DNA from: Streptomyces sp. NRRL S-37
GTDB taxonomy: Bacteria; Actinomycetota; Actinomycetes; Streptomycetales; Streptomycetaceae
Assembly: GCF_000721605.1 (NCBI RefSeq)
Contig: NZ_JOIZ01000004.1
Location: forward strand, 1 to 64,000
Direction: 5' to 3'
Length of the DNA stretch: 64,000 nt
Shown: positions 8,301-17,354 of the stretch, in pieces
Position numbering within the stretch: the stretch's first letter is position 1
Layout of the letters: each line of letters opens with the position of its first letter
Notes under the pieces: generated by a model
What the model was told of the DNA's origin: nothing
Database searches by the model: none
What the model saw: the letters and a program-made list of their open reading frames with translations, nothing else
Position numbers and translations under genes: made by a program

Positions 8301-8690
8301 TCAGAAGAACACCCCGCAGCGCAGCAGCACGTTCGCGTACGGCCGTGCCTCGCCGGTGCGGACGACGAGCCGCGCGCCGGCGCTCAGCTCCTTGAGCCGC
8401 TCGTGCGGGACCAGGCCGAGGCCGGGGAAGCGGCCCGCCAGCAGCTCGGCCGCGGCCGGATTGGCGTCCCGCACCTCGGACGCGGCCGTGGCGCCCTCGA
8501 CGACCAGCTCGTCGAGGAGCCCCTCCAGCACCTCCGCGAACGACGGCACCCCCGCGCGGAAGGCGAGGTCCACCACGCGCGGCCCACCGGGTACCGGCAT
8601 CCCCGCGTCGCACACCAGCACCCCGTCGCCGTGCCCGAGCTCGGCCAGGGCACCGGCGAGGTGCCTGTTCAGGATCCCGTGCTTCTTCAC
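8301..8690 (-). CDS. rbsD: D-ribose pyranase
   Basis: 129 residues from GTG at 8690 that overlaps the rbsK stop by GTGA, so it is translationally coupled. It starts VKKHGILNRHLAGALAELGHGD, the conserved RbsD opening with the catalytic His in the first helix. It ends LVVRTGEARPYANVLLRCGVFF, matching the C-terminal sugar-binding segment with the conserved Tyr and Asn. RbsD converts beta-pyranose to beta-furanose ribose so that RbsK can phosphorylate it. Length is typical. It is the last gene of the ribose operon, followed by a strong hairpin. Confidence 0.93.
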   Translation of the reverse strand: MKKHGILNRHLAGALAELGHGDGVLVCDAGMPVPGGPRVVDLAFRAGVPSFAEVLEGLLDELVVEGATAASEVRDANPAAAELLAGRFPGLGLVPHERLKELSAGARLVVRTGEARPYANVLLRCGVFF

Positions 8691-9679
8691 CGGGTGCCGC
8701 CTTCCGGGTCGGCGCCGGATGCGCCGTCCGGCCCCCGGCCGGGGGTCCGGGGGCCGTCCCCCGGACCGGTACGGCACAGCCCGTCGATCTCCGCCGCCGT
8801 GGGGAAGGAAACCTGCGCGCCCTCCTTGGTGACCGTCGCCGCGCCCACCCGGGCCGCGTACGCCGCCGCCTCGGCGAGCGGTTCGCCCGCGCCGAGACGC
8901 CAGGCCAGCGCGGCGGTGAACGCGTCCCCCGCGCCGGTGGTGTCCACGGCGCGCACCTCGACGGACGCGACGCGGTGGACGCCCTCGGCGGAGGCCACCA
9001 GCGCGCCCTCGCCGCCCAGCGTCACCACCACCGACCGCGGGCCCTTCGCCAGCAGCAGCCGCGCCCACTCCTCGGGCTTGTCACCCGCCCCGGCGTCGTC
9101 GCCCAGGATCACCTTCGCCTCGTGCTCGTTGACGATCAGCGGGTCGCAGGCCGCCAGCACCTCCGCCGGGAGCGGGCGCGGCGGGGACGGGTTCAGCACG
9201 AACCGGCTGCCCGGCACCAGGCTCCGCACCACCTCCACCACCGTCTCCAGCGGGATCTCCAGCTGTGCGGAGACCACCCGGGAGGCGTGGAACAGGCTTC
9301 CGGCCGCCCGCACGTCCGCCGGGGTCAGCCGGCCGTTGGCGCCCGGCGAGACGACGATGCTGTTGTCGCCCGACGGGTCCACCGTGATCAGCGCGACCCC
9401 GGTGGGCGCCCCGCCCACCAGCACGCCCACCGTGTCCACCCCGGCCGCCCGCTGCGAGTCCAGCAGCAGCCGCCCGTGCCCGTCGTCGCCGACCCGCGCC
9501 AGCAGGGCCGTACGGGCACCGAGCCGGGCGGCCGCGACCGCCTGGTTCGCGCCCTTGCCGCCCGGGTGGACGGCCAGGTCGGAACCGAGCACCGTCTCCC
9601 CGGCGCCGGGCCGGCGCTCGACCCCGATCACCAGGTCGGCGTTGGCCGATCCGACGACCAGGAGGTCGTAGTCGTACAT
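8687..9679 (-). CDS. rbsK: Ribokinase
   Basis: 330 residues. PfkB/ribokinase family: signature 1 near residue 40 (HPGGKGANQAVAAARLGA), substrate motif NADLV near residue 14, and the ATP-site signature DTTGAGDAF with the catalytic Asp near residue 250. It phosphorylates ribose at O5 in the cytoplasm. A Gly/Pro-rich tail of about 30 residues after the kinase fold (RTGPGDGPRTPGRGP) is longer than in the E. coli enzyme. It sits 23 bp after the transporter gene and overlaps rbsD by GTGA. Confidence 0.94.
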   Translation of the reverse strand: MYDYDLLVVGSANADLVIGVERRPGAGETVLGSDLAVHPGGKGANQAVAAARLGARTALLARVGDDGHGRLLLDSQRAAGVDTVGVLVGGAPTGVALITVDPSGDNSIVVSPGANGRLTPADVRAAGSLFHASRVVSAQLEIPLETVVEVVRSLVPGSRFVLNPSPPRPLPAEVLAACDPLIVNEHEAKVILGDDAGAGDKPEEWARLLLAKGPRSVVVTLGGEGALVASAEGVHRVASVEVRAVDTTGAGDAFTAALAWRLGAGEPLAEAAAYAARVGAATVTKEGAQVSFPTAAEIDGLCRTGPGDGPRTPGRGPDGASGADPEGGTR

Positions 9680-9702
9680 GAAATCGCTCCCCGATCCCGG
9701 CG

Positions 9703-11652
9703 TCAGCCCTCGAAGCCGGCCACGTTGTCCTGGGTGACCACCTTCACCGGCACCTTCACCATGTTCTCCACCTTCTCCTCATCGGCGGCCCGCAGCGCGT
9801 TCCGTACCGCGATCCTGCCGAGTTCCGACGGCTGCTGCGCGACGGACGCGTACAACGTGCCGGCCTCGACCGCCTTCAGCCCGTCCGGAGTGCCGTCGAA
9901 CCCGACGACCTGGACCGACTTCCCGGCCTTGGAACCGAGCGCCTTGATCGCGCCGAGCGCCATCTCGTCGTTCTCCGCGAAGACACCGTCGATGTCGGGG
10001 TGCGCCTGGAGCAGGTTCGTCATCACGTCCAGGCCCTTGGTGCGGTCGAAGTCCGCGGGCTGCTCGGCGACGACCTTGATGCCCGGGTAGTCCTTCAGTC
10101 CCTCGGCGAAGCCCGCGCCGCGCTCGCGGCTGGCGGAGGTGCCGGCCTGCCCCTGGAGGATGACGATGGTGCCCTTGCCGCCGAGCTTCTCGGCGAGCGC
10201 CTTCGCGCCCAGCGCGCCGCCCTCGACGTTGTCGGAGGCGACCAGCGCGGCCGTGTCCGCGTCGTTGACCCCGCGGTCCACGGCGACGACCGGGATGCCG
10301 GCCTTGTTCGCGCCGCGCACGGCGGGAGCGGCGGCGTCGGAGTCCACCGGGTTGACGACGACCGCGGAGAGCGAGCCGCTGGTGAAGTTCTGCAGCTGGT
10401 TGGCCTGCTGGGAGGCGTCGTTCTGCGCGTCCGTGACCGTCAGGTCCACGCCCAGTTTCTTCGCCTCCTCCTCGGCGCCGGCGCGGATCTGCACGAAGAA
10501 CGGGTTGTTGAGCGTCGACAGCGACAGGCCGATCCGCTGCGTCTTGCCCGCCGACGACCCGTTGTGCAGCAACGAGGTCGCGCCGACGACGGCGACGGCG
10601 ACGACCGCCGCGATGACGTACGTCAGTGCCTGCCTGCCCTTGTTCCCGCCTCCGGACGCCCCGGCGGCCGGGGTGGTCGCGCCCGCCTTGCGGCGCAGCG
10701 TGTCGAAGAGGACGGCCAGCGCGATGACGACACCGATGACGACCTGCTGCCAGAACGCGGAGACGGACAGCAGGTTGAGCCCGTTGCGCAGCACCGCGAG
10801 GATCAGCGCGCCGATCAGCGTGCCCGACGCCTTGCCGGTGCCGCCCGCGAGGGAGGCGCCGCCGATGACGACGGCGGCGATCGCGTCCAGCTCGTAGCCC
10901 TGCGCGGCCTGCGGCTGCGCGGAGGCCAGCCGGGAGGCGAGCACGATGCCCGCGGCGGCGGCGAACAGCCCGGAGAAGGCGTAGATGGCGAGCTTCTGCC
11001 GCTTCACCCGCAGGCCGGACAGGCGTGCGGCCTCCTCGTTGCCGCCGATGGCGTACATGGAGCGGCCGATGTACGTCCGGCCGAGCACGAAGGCGGTGAG
11101 CAGCCCCATGACGACCATCACGAGCACCGGCACCGGCAGCCAGCCGCCCAGCGTGTCACCCAGGTGGGAGACCGAGTCCGGGAAGGCGATGGGCGAGCCC
11201 TGCGAGATGACGAGCGACAGACCGCGCCCCACCGACAGCATGGCCAGCGTCGCGATGAACGGCGGCAGCTTCCCGTACGAGATGAGGAAGCCGTTCACCA
11301 GACCGCAGGCGATGCCCGTCGCGACGGCGAGGAGGACCGCCAGGGGAACCGGGATCCCGGCCTCGGTCGCGCTCCACGCCAGCACGGTCGCGGACAGCGC
11401 GGCGACCGAGCCGACCGACAGGTCGATGCCCGCCGAGACGATCACGAAGGTGACGCCGAAGGCGAGGATCGCGGTCACGGCGGCCTGGACGCCGACGTTG
11501 AGGAGGTTGTCGGCGGTCAGGAAGTCCCCGGACAGCGCCGACATGGCGATGACGAGGACGATCAGCGCGGTCAGCGCGCCGTTGTCGAGGAGCAGGCGGC
11601 GCAGGCCGGCCGTGGCGCCGCCCTGCGCGCCCTTGAGCGTGTCAGTGGCCAC
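9703..11652 (-). CDS. Ribose ABC transporter: permease fused to substrate-binding protein (RbsC-RbsB)
   Basis: 649 residues joining two normally separate subunits. Residues about 1-330 are an RbsC-type permease with many membrane helices and IGGNEEAARLSGLRVKR, the cytoplasmic coupling region. A Gly/Ala linker and one extra membrane helix (TYVIAAVVAVAVVGATSLL, about 345-365) follow. Residues about 372-649 are a periplasmic-binding-protein-like sugar-binding domain (IGLSLSTLNNPFFVQI, VAVDRGVND, ENDEMALGAIKALG, VVGFDGTPDG). The helix would place the binding domain outside and tether it to the pore. No separate lipoprotein gene exists in the operon. The GTG start overlaps the end of rbsA by 11 bp. 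Ribose specificity is inferred from rbsK and rbsD. Confidence 0.92.
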   Translation of the reverse strand: MATDTLKGAQGGATAGLRRLLLDNGALTALIVLVIAMSALSGDFLTADNLLNVGVQAAVTAILAFGVTFVIVSAGIDLSVGSVAALSATVLAWSATEAGIPVPLAVLLAVATGIACGLVNGFLISYGKLPPFIATLAMLSVGRGLSLVISQGSPIAFPDSVSHLGDTLGGWLPVPVLVMVVMGLLTAFVLGRTYIGRSMYAIGGNEEAARLSGLRVKRQKLAIYAFSGLFAAAAGIVLASRLASAQPQAAQGYELDAIAAVVIGGASLAGGTGKASGTLIGALILAVLRNGLNLLSVSAFWQQVVIGVVIALAVLFDTLRRKAGATTPAAGASGGGNKGRQALTYVIAAVVAVAVVGATSLLHNGSSAGKTQRIGLSLSTLNNPFFVQIRAGAEEEAKKLGVDLTVTDAQNDASQQANQLQNFTSGSLSAVVVNPVDSDAAAPAVRGANKAGIPVVAVDRGVNDADTAALVASDNVEGGALGAKALAEKLGGKGTIVILQGQAGTSASRERGAGFAEGLKDYPGIKVVAEQPADFDRTKGLDVMTNLLQAHPDIDGVFAENDEMALGAIKALGSKAGKSVQVVGFDGTPDGLKAVEAGTLYASVAQQPSELGRIAVRNALRAADEEKVENMVKVPVKVVTQDNVAGFEG

Positions 11653-13171
11653 GGGAGGCCTCCGTTCCGTTGCTGTGGGGAGTGGTGGTGCTGACGGCGA
11701 GGGCCATCACGGCGTCCTGGGTGGCCTCGCCGGCGGGGAGTTCGCCCGCGACGCGCCCCTGCGCCATGACGACCACCCGGTCGCTCATGCCGAGCACCTC
11801 CGGCAGATCGCTGGAGATCATGAGCACGGCGGCACCGGCGGCCGTCAGTTCGTTGATCAGCTGGTAGATCTCGACCTTGGCGCCGACGTCGATGCCGCGC
11901 GTCGGCTCGTCGAGGATGAGCACCTTGGTGTTCGCCAGCAGCCACTTGCCGATGACGACCTTCTGCTGGTTGCCGCCGGAGAGCGTGCGCACGTGCTGGC
12001 CGAGCCCGGCCATCCGCACGCCGAGCTGCCCGGCGATCCGCTCGGCGGCCTCGTGCTGCCCCTTGAGGTCGACGAGCCCTCCGCGGGTGGCGGACCGGAG
12101 GGTGACCAGGCCGAGGTTCTCCTCGACGGAGGCGTCGAGGACGAGCCCCTGCCCCTTGCGGTCCTCGGGCACCAGCCCGATCCCGGCCGCCATGGCGGCG
12201 TTCACGTCGTGCCGGCGCAGGGGGGTCCCCGCGACGTGCACGGTCCCGGCGTCGTACGGGTCGGCCCCGAACACCGCCCGGACCACCTCCGTCCGCCCGG
12301 CCCCGACGAGCCCCGCGATGCCGACGACCTCACCGGCCCGCACCTCGAAGCTCACGTCGTGGAAGACGCCGTCCCGGGTCAGCCCCTCCACCTTCAGCAG
12401 CGCGTCACCGGCCTCGGCGCGCTCGCGCGGGTACTGCTGCTCGATCGACCGCCCGACCATGAGCCGTACGAGCTCGTCCTCGGGCGTGGCGGCGGGCACC
12501 TGCCCGACGCTGCGGCCGTCCCGGATCACGGTGACCCGGTCGCCGAGGGCGGCGATCTCCTCCAGGTGATGGGTGATGAACACGATCCCGACGCCGTCCT
12601 CGCGCAGCCGCCGCACGATGGCGAACAGCTTCTCGACCTCCTCGGAGGTCAGCACGGCGGTCGGCTCGTCCATGACGAGCACCCGCGCGTCCAGGCTGAG
12701 CGCCTTGGCGATCTCGACCATCTGGAGCCGTGCGATGCCGAGTTCGCGCACCCGCGCACGGGGGGAGACGTCCACCCCGACCCGCTTCAGCAGCACCTCG
12801 GCGTCCGCGTCCATCCGCTTCCGGTCGATCATCCCGAGGCGGCGCGGCTGCCGCCCCAGGAAGATGTTCTCGGCGACCGTCAGATCGGGGACCAGGTTGA
12901 ACTCCTGGTAGATGGTGGCGATCCCGAGCCGCTCGGAGTCCTGCGCACCGTGGATGCGCACCTCCTCGCCGCCGACCGTGATCCGGCCGGCGTCGGGCGT
13001 GTAGGCACCGGAGAGCATCTTGATCAGCGTGCTCTTGCCGGCGCCGTTCTCACCGAGGAGCACATGCACCTCGCCCCGGCGCAGGTCGAAGTCGACGCTG
13101 TCGAGCGCGACCACGCCCGGGAAGGTCTTGCGGATGCCCTCGATGCGCAGCAACTCGTCCGGGCTGCTCAC
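11642..13171 (-). CDS. rbsA: Ribose ABC transporter ATP-binding protein, tandem NBDs
   Basis: 509 residues with two ABC domains. The first has a full Walker A (GENGAGKST, about 37-45), Q-loop YQEFNLVPDL and Walker B VLVMDEPTA. The second has the usual degenerate Walker A of this family (GLVGAGRTE), signature LSGGNQQK and Walker B VLILDEPTRGID. This asymmetry is normal for RbsA/MglA-type proteins. It energises the fused permease encoded next. The GTG start overlaps the stop of the LacI-family gene (GTGA). Confidence 0.95.
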   Translation of the reverse strand: MSSPDELLRIEGIRKTFPGVVALDSVDFDLRRGEVHVLLGENGAGKSTLIKMLSGAYTPDAGRITVGGEEVRIHGAQDSERLGIATIYQEFNLVPDLTVAENIFLGRQPRRLGMIDRKRMDADAEVLLKRVGVDVSPRARVRELGIARLQMVEIAKALSLDARVLVMDEPTAVLTSEEVEKLFAIVRRLREDGVGIVFITHHLEEIAALGDRVTVIRDGRSVGQVPAATPEDELVRLMVGRSIEQQYPRERAEAGDALLKVEGLTRDGVFHDVSFEVRAGEVVGIAGLVGAGRTEVVRAVFGADPYDAGTVHVAGTPLRRHDVNAAMAAGIGLVPEDRKGQGLVLDASVEENLGLVTLRSATRGGLVDLKGQHEAAERIAGQLGVRMAGLGQHVRTLSGGNQQKVVIGKWLLANTKVLILDEPTRGIDVGAKVEIYQLINELTAAGAAVLMISSDLPEVLGMSDRVVVMAQGRVAGELPAGEATQDAVMALAVSTTTPHSNGTEASRGH

Positions 13172-14211
13172 GACGTACTCCTTCGTACGGGGGACTGTGG
13201 TGCGGGGGACTGCGGGGGCGCCGGCTCACCGCACGAGCGGCGTACGACGAGCCGGGCGGGGAGGGTGACGGACGCGCCGGGTCTCCCCTCGATCCGGTCG
13301 ACGAGCGCGCGCACGGCGGCCCGCCCCAGCGCGCCGGTCGGCTGGGCGATCGCGGTGACCGGCGGATCGGTGTGCACGAACCAGGGGATGTCGTCGAACG
13401 CGGCCAGCGCGATGTCGTCGGGCACCCGCAGCCCGCGCGCGCGGACGGCGTCCAGCGCGCCGAGCGCCATCAGGTTGTCGGCGGCGAACACGACCTCGGG
13501 CGGCTCGGGCAGGCCGAGGAAGCCCTCGGTGACGCGGCGCCCGCTGTCGGCCTGGAAGTCGCCCTGGCCGATGTAGGCGTCGGGGAGGGGGAGCCCGTAC
13601 GCGCCGAGCGCCTCCCGGAAGGCGTCCACGCGCTCGCGGCCGGTGGTGGTGGCGGCGGGCCCGGCGATGATCGCGAGCCGCCGGTGCCCGAGGGCGTACA
13701 GGTGCGCGACCAGGTCCCGTACGGCGCCGCGCCCGTCCGACCTGACGACGGGCACGTCCACGCCGGGGATCCACCGGTCGACGAACACCATGGGCGTGCC
13801 CGCACGGGCGGCGTCCAGCATGCCCGGCGACCCGCCGTCGGTGGGGGAGACGAGCAACCCGTCGATACGGCGGTCCAGCAGCGTCGTCACGTGGTGGTCC
13901 TGGAGGTCGGGCCGCTCGTCGGCGTTGCCGATGATCACGCTGTAGCCGAGCGCGCGGGCCTCCTCCTCGACGGAGCGGGCCAGCTCGGTGAAGTACGGGT
14001 TCATCACGTCGCTGATGACCAGCCCGAGGGTGCGGGTCTGGTCGGTGCGCAGGGAGCGGGCGACGGCGTTCGGGCGGTAGCCCAGCGCCTCGACGGCGGC
14101 CAGCACGCGGGTGCGGGCGTCCGCGCTGACCGACGGATGGTCGTTCAGGACGCGCGACACCGTGGCGACGGACACCCCGGCCCGCGCGGCGACGTCCTTG
14201 ATGCTCGCCAT
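13168..14211 (-). CDS. rbsR: LacI-family repressor of the ribose operon
   Basis: 347 residues. The N-terminus IKDVAARAGVSVATVSRVLN is the LacI helix-turn-helix, followed by the hinge helix (VARSLRTDQTRTLGLVI). A periplasmic-binding-like effector domain follows (residues about 62-335: SDVMNPYF, FVDRWIPGVDVPVVRSD, AFDDIPWFVHTDPPVTAI). The ATG at 14211 has GAGGAGG upstream. As first gene of the operon, with two LacI-type operators just upstream, it very likely represses its own operon and is released by ribose or a ribose phosphate. The effector is inferred from the neighbours. Confidence 0.9.
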   Translation of the reverse strand: MASIKDVAARAGVSVATVSRVLNDHPSVSADARTRVLAAVEALGYRPNAVARSLRTDQTRTLGLVISDVMNPYFTELARSVEEEARALGYSVIIGNADERPDLQDHHVTTLLDRRIDGLLVSPTDGGSPGMLDAARAGTPMVFVDRWIPGVDVPVVRSDGRGAVRDLVAHLYALGHRRLAIIAGPAATTTGRERVDAFREALGAYGLPLPDAYIGQGDFQADSGRRVTEGFLGLPEPPEVVFAADNLMALGALDAVRARGLRVPDDIALAAFDDIPWFVHTDPPVTAIAQPTGALGRAAVRALVDRIEGRPGASVTLPARLVVRRSCGEPAPPQSPAPQSPVRRSTS

Positions 14212-14230
14212 CGCCGTTCCACCTCCTCGT

Positions 14231-14266
14231 GGAATCGATTACACGGAGGATTGGAATCGATTACAC
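14231..14266 (-). promoter_or_regulatory. Tandem LacI-type operators upstream of rbsR
   Basis: Two exact copies of GGAATCGATTACAC lie at 14231-14244 and 14253-14266, centre to centre 22 bp apart, so both are on the same DNA face. Each has the AATCGATT core typical of LacI/GalR operators with a CG centre. They sit 20-55 bp upstream of the rbsR start, where they would overlap or abut the promoter. A TTGCCA at 14279-14274 on the minus strand could be a -35 box. Autoregulation by RbsR is the natural reading. Confidence 0.8.
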
Positions 14267-14365
14267 GGGCGGCTGGCAAGAGGGTGCGGGGTGGCCGAAA
14301 CCGAATCGTGACCGCGGGGCGGCGGTGTCCCATGGGGCGACCGGGTTCCGCGTACCGCAAACGGT

Positions 14366-14450
14366 GAGCATCCGGCGGGCGAACGCACCCTGCGCACTCG
14401 GATGAGCGGAGCGCGAACACCACGGGCCGGAATGCTCCCGCTTTTCAGGC
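14366..14450 (-). repeat. Dispersed 85-bp repeat, copy A
   Basis: An ungapped match, roughly two thirds identical, to 31130-31214. Translated on the minus strand both copies give a similar peptide (here KREHSGPWCSRSAHPSAQ then FARRML). It lies between the ribose operon promoter and the HEAT-like gene, overlapping that gene's last codons by a few bases. See the finding on this family. Confidence 0.55.
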
Positions 14451-16310
14451 AAGGGTGAGCAAGCTCCAGGCGACCGCGCGGAGTTCCTCGTCCTCGTGGT
14501 CCTCGGAGAAGGGGGTGGCGCCGAGCAGGCGGCGCGGGGAGAAGGCGCAGGCCCGAAGGGCCGGGCGCAGCCCCTCGGGTGTCCGGCCGATGACGGCGAG
14601 GGCCTTGAGGGCGTGAAGACCGACCGGGCTGGGACCGGCCAGCTCGGCGAGGACGGGGACGGCGTCGGCCGGGGAACCGGTGATCCAGTGGTGCGCCTCG
14701 GCGGCGGTCGCCCGCGTCCATTCGTATCGCGATGTCAGCATCGGTTCGACGAGGGGGAGCAGGGGTGCGGCGGCACCGCCGAGGGGCTGGAGACTGCCCA
14801 GGTGCCAGTGTGTCGGGCCCTGTGCCGCCGAGAGCAGTTCCTCGAAGGTGCGAAGTGCCGGGACGGCGTCACCGGTCAACCGGTAGTGGGCGACGGCCGC
14901 CGCGGCCCGCAGCGAGGCGTCACTGCTCTGTCCGGCCTCCCGCAGGGCGGAAGAGATCCCCCCGGTCAGGATGCCGTCGAGGCCGAGCTGCCGGGCGGCG
15001 GCGACGGCCGCCCGGCGGGTCCGGAGGCATTCCACCAGTTCGGGCCGGGCCTGCCGGGCGGGAGTACCGAGCGGTTCCAGTGCCGCGATCAGGGCGGCGG
15101 CCGCGTTCCCGGTGGCGCCCGCCGACAGTTCCTCGCGGATCACCGCCGTGAGCTCGTCGCCCGCCTCCGGGAAGACCGTCGCCGCGGCCCGGACCGCCTT
15201 GGCGTCGGGGCGGCGCAGGAGCACGTCCACCGCACGGGGGTCACGTGACCGGACCAAGGCGAGGAGCGCCGGCCGTGCGGTCTCCCCGTCCGTGCGGGCG
15301 TAGTCGTACAGGGTGTCCCGGAGCTCGTCACCGGGCTCGGGCAGACGGCCGACCCAGCGGCCGATGACGTCCAGCGTGTGGACGAGTGAGCGGGCGCCCC
15401 GCTGGTGGGGCAGGGCGGCGAGCAGGAGATCCAGTACCTCCGGTTCCCGGTCGCGCCAGCTCTCCGTGATCTCCCGGGCCAGCCACGATCCGCGTGAGCC
15501 CAGGTCGCCCGCGTCGATCCAGCGGGCCGCCACGGCGAGAGCGGCGTCCGGGTCGTCGGTCAGCAGCCCGGTGAGGTGGGACTCCGGGGTGTCGGTGCCC
15601 GGCCACGGGAAATCGTCCTCCCCGGGATCGGGTTCGGCCCCGTCCTCGGCGAGGATCGTCACCAGCTCCGCCGGGTACGGCGGGCCGGACCGTTCGGCGG
15701 CGAGCGTGGCCGCCGCCATCCTGACCTCGGACCACGGGCTGTCGAAGGGCAGTGGTTCCCGCCCGCGCTGGTTCAGGACGACCAGTGCGTCGGCCCGTAC
15801 CGCCGGGACCGCGTCACCGGCGTACAGCTCGCCGACCCGCTCCTCGACGGAGGCCCACAGCCCGGCGGGGAGCACGTCCGCCACGGCCGCGACCACGCGG
15901 AGCGCCGCCCGGCGCACCGGCCGTTCGGTGTCCGTCAGACAGGGCAGCAGGTCCGGAAGCACCCGGCACAGCTCCGTGCATACCTCGGCGACCGGACTGA
16001 GCGGCCAGTGCGGTGACCCGGTGTCCGAGGGAGTGTGGTCGGCGAGCGTCGCCAGCAGCATCAGCAGCTCGGCGCGCCTGCCGGGAACGTGCAGGGCGGC
16101 GTGTGCGAGGAAGGGAACGGCGGGCGCCGACGCCGAGTACACCGTGCCCTGGTGGTGGATGTTCCCGTACAGCTCGCGAACGGCTTCGTCGACGGCCGTG
16201 TCGTCGTCCTGGTGGAGCGCCCTGATCAGGTCGGGCACGTCCACGGCCGGGCCGTAGGCGTGGGCCAGTGTCTGCCACGGGACGGTGTCCAGTTCGGCCG
16301 GGGACTTCAT
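14445..16310 (-). CDS. HEAT-repeat-like helical protein
   Basis: 621 residues from ATG at 16310 with GAAGGAGC upstream. No signal peptide or catalytic motif is seen. The sequence is a long array of paired helices with repeated Ala/Leu/Arg patterns (VRRAALRVVAAVADVLP, ARPALLALVRSRDPRAVDVLL, TRATAAEAHHWI), which suggests HEAT/ARM-type alpha-solenoid repeats. Such proteins are common in Streptomyces and act as protein-binding scaffolds, but the partner is unknown. It is monocistronic, divergent from the lipoprotein gene and not obviously linked to its neighbours. Confidence 0.8.
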   Translation of the reverse strand: MKSPAELDTVPWQTLAHAYGPAVDVPDLIRALHQDDDTAVDEAVRELYGNIHHQGTVYSASAPAVPFLAHAALHVPGRRAELLMLLATLADHTPSDTGSPHWPLSPVAEVCTELCRVLPDLLPCLTDTERPVRRAALRVVAAVADVLPAGLWASVEERVGELYAGDAVPAVRADALVVLNQRGREPLPFDSPWSEVRMAAATLAAERSGPPYPAELVTILAEDGAEPDPGEDDFPWPGTDTPESHLTGLLTDDPDAALAVAARWIDAGDLGSRGSWLAREITESWRDREPEVLDLLLAALPHQRGARSLVHTLDVIGRWVGRLPEPGDELRDTLYDYARTDGETARPALLALVRSRDPRAVDVLLRRPDAKAVRAAATVFPEAGDELTAVIREELSAGATGNAAAALIAALEPLGTPARQARPELVECLRTRRAAVAAARQLGLDGILTGGISSALREAGQSSDASLRAAAAVAHYRLTGDAVPALRTFEELLSAAQGPTHWHLGSLQPLGGAAAPLLPLVEPMLTSRYEWTRATAAEAHHWITGSPADAVPVLAELAGPSPVGLHALKALAVIGRTPEGLRPALRACAFSPRRLLGATPFSEDHEDEELRAVAWSLLTLA

Positions 16311-16769
16311 GGTCGGCGCTCCTTCGCTGATCAGGTGTGCCGACCCTACGGAGCACCACCGACAGCGCCGGGCTCGCACCGCGCGTACTCGCCCCGACTG
16401 CCCTGTCCGGCCAGTGGCCGCCACCCCGCACCTCGGCACAGGCCCGTACCGGCGCCGGGCCCCGCCGGTCCTCCGGCTCGGGCCTCGGTGACGGCGACTC
16501 GTGCCTCGGGACCGTACACACCCGCCCCCTCGTGGCCGTACGCGACTCCGATGCCCCCACCCGGGCCGCCCCCGCCTTCCCGGCCATCGCCTTCGCTCGC
16601 TTCCTCGAGACACGGAAGGAACCGGACCGGCGGGAACCGGCGTGATATCCCTCGGCCGACATCCCCGCTGAACACGATCCCGTGGAACCGGGCCGTGCCG
16701 TTCCGGAGCGGCACGGACAGCCGTCCCGCCCGGCGGATCCCCCGCCGCGCTTTCACCCTGGAGCCCGCT
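16311..16769. other. Divergent intergenic region
   Basis: 459 bp between the HEAT-like gene (minus) and the lipoprotein gene (plus). It must hold both promoters. The sequence stays GC-rich and shows no convincing -10/-35 pair. GGAACCGGACC at 16618-16628 and GGGAACCGG at 16634-16642 recall GGAAC-type ECF -35 elements, but the matching -10 is not clear. No gene or RNA is seen. Confidence 0.4.
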
Positions 16770-17285
16770 TTGTCCTTACGGACGACCACCCGCCCCGTAC
16801 CCCTGCTCCTGTCGGCCGTGCTCGCGGCCGGAACGCTCACCGGCTGCGCGCTGGGGGAGCTCGCCGGGGACTGCGAGGGGACCGACGGCCGGGTGAAGGA
16901 GATGGCCGCGCTCGGCATCCTCGACTCCCGGCCCGCCGGGGCCACCGTCGCCCGCGGCTTCGAGAAGGTCGACGCAGGCTGCTGGGCGGACAGCGGCGAC
17001 GTCTCGGTGTACGCGGGCCGGACCTACGCCTTCCCCGGCACGGAGGCCGACGTCGTCGCCCACTACCGGACGGCAGCGGTACGGGACGGATGGGATCCGG
17101 ACCCCGAGGCCCCGTCCGGTGAACCGTGCTTCGTCAAGGAGGACATGACCCTGCGGGTCGTCTTCCTCACCGCCGAGGGCCTCGCGGAGGACGGCCACGG
17201 AAGCCGCCCCGACCTCACCACCGGGGCCGGTTACTCGGTCAACGCCGACTCGTTCGTGGACAGCGGTGCCGAGGCGGGCTGCTAG
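16770..17285 (+). CDS. Secreted lipoprotein of unknown function
   Basis: 171 residues from a TTG start at 16770, with GGAG six bases upstream; no better start keeps the signal peptide. The N-terminus is a lipoprotein signal (basic TTTR, hydrophobic LLLSAVLAAG, lipobox LTGC with Cys26), so it is lipid-anchored outside the membrane. The mature part has several Cys (CWADSG, EPCFVKED, final Cys) that may form disulphides, and an EADVVAHYRTAAVRDGW segment seen in other short Streptomyces lipoproteins. No function can be assigned. It precedes recD2 by 69 bp but is probably independent. Confidence 0.75.
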   Translation: MSLRTTTRPVPLLLSAVLAAGTLTGCALGELAGDCEGTDGRVKEMAALGILDSRPAGATVARGFEKVDAGCWADSGDVSVYAGRTYAFPGTEADVVAHYRTAAVRDGWDPDPEAPSGEPCFVKEDMTLRVVFLTAEGLAEDGHGSRPDLTTGAGYSVNADSFVDSGAEAGC

Positions 17286-17354
17286 AGCCAGGCCGTTTGG
17301 ACGGGGCGCCCGGACAGGGCGCCCCTTGTCACACCCCACGGGTACCGTCGGATC

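Noticed and set aside
14261..14452. Short minus-strand protein of 63 residues in repeat copy A
   Set aside because: Peptide similarity to copy B is interesting, but there is no ribosome site and the frame overlaps the rbs operators. It is kept as a repeat rather than a gene.
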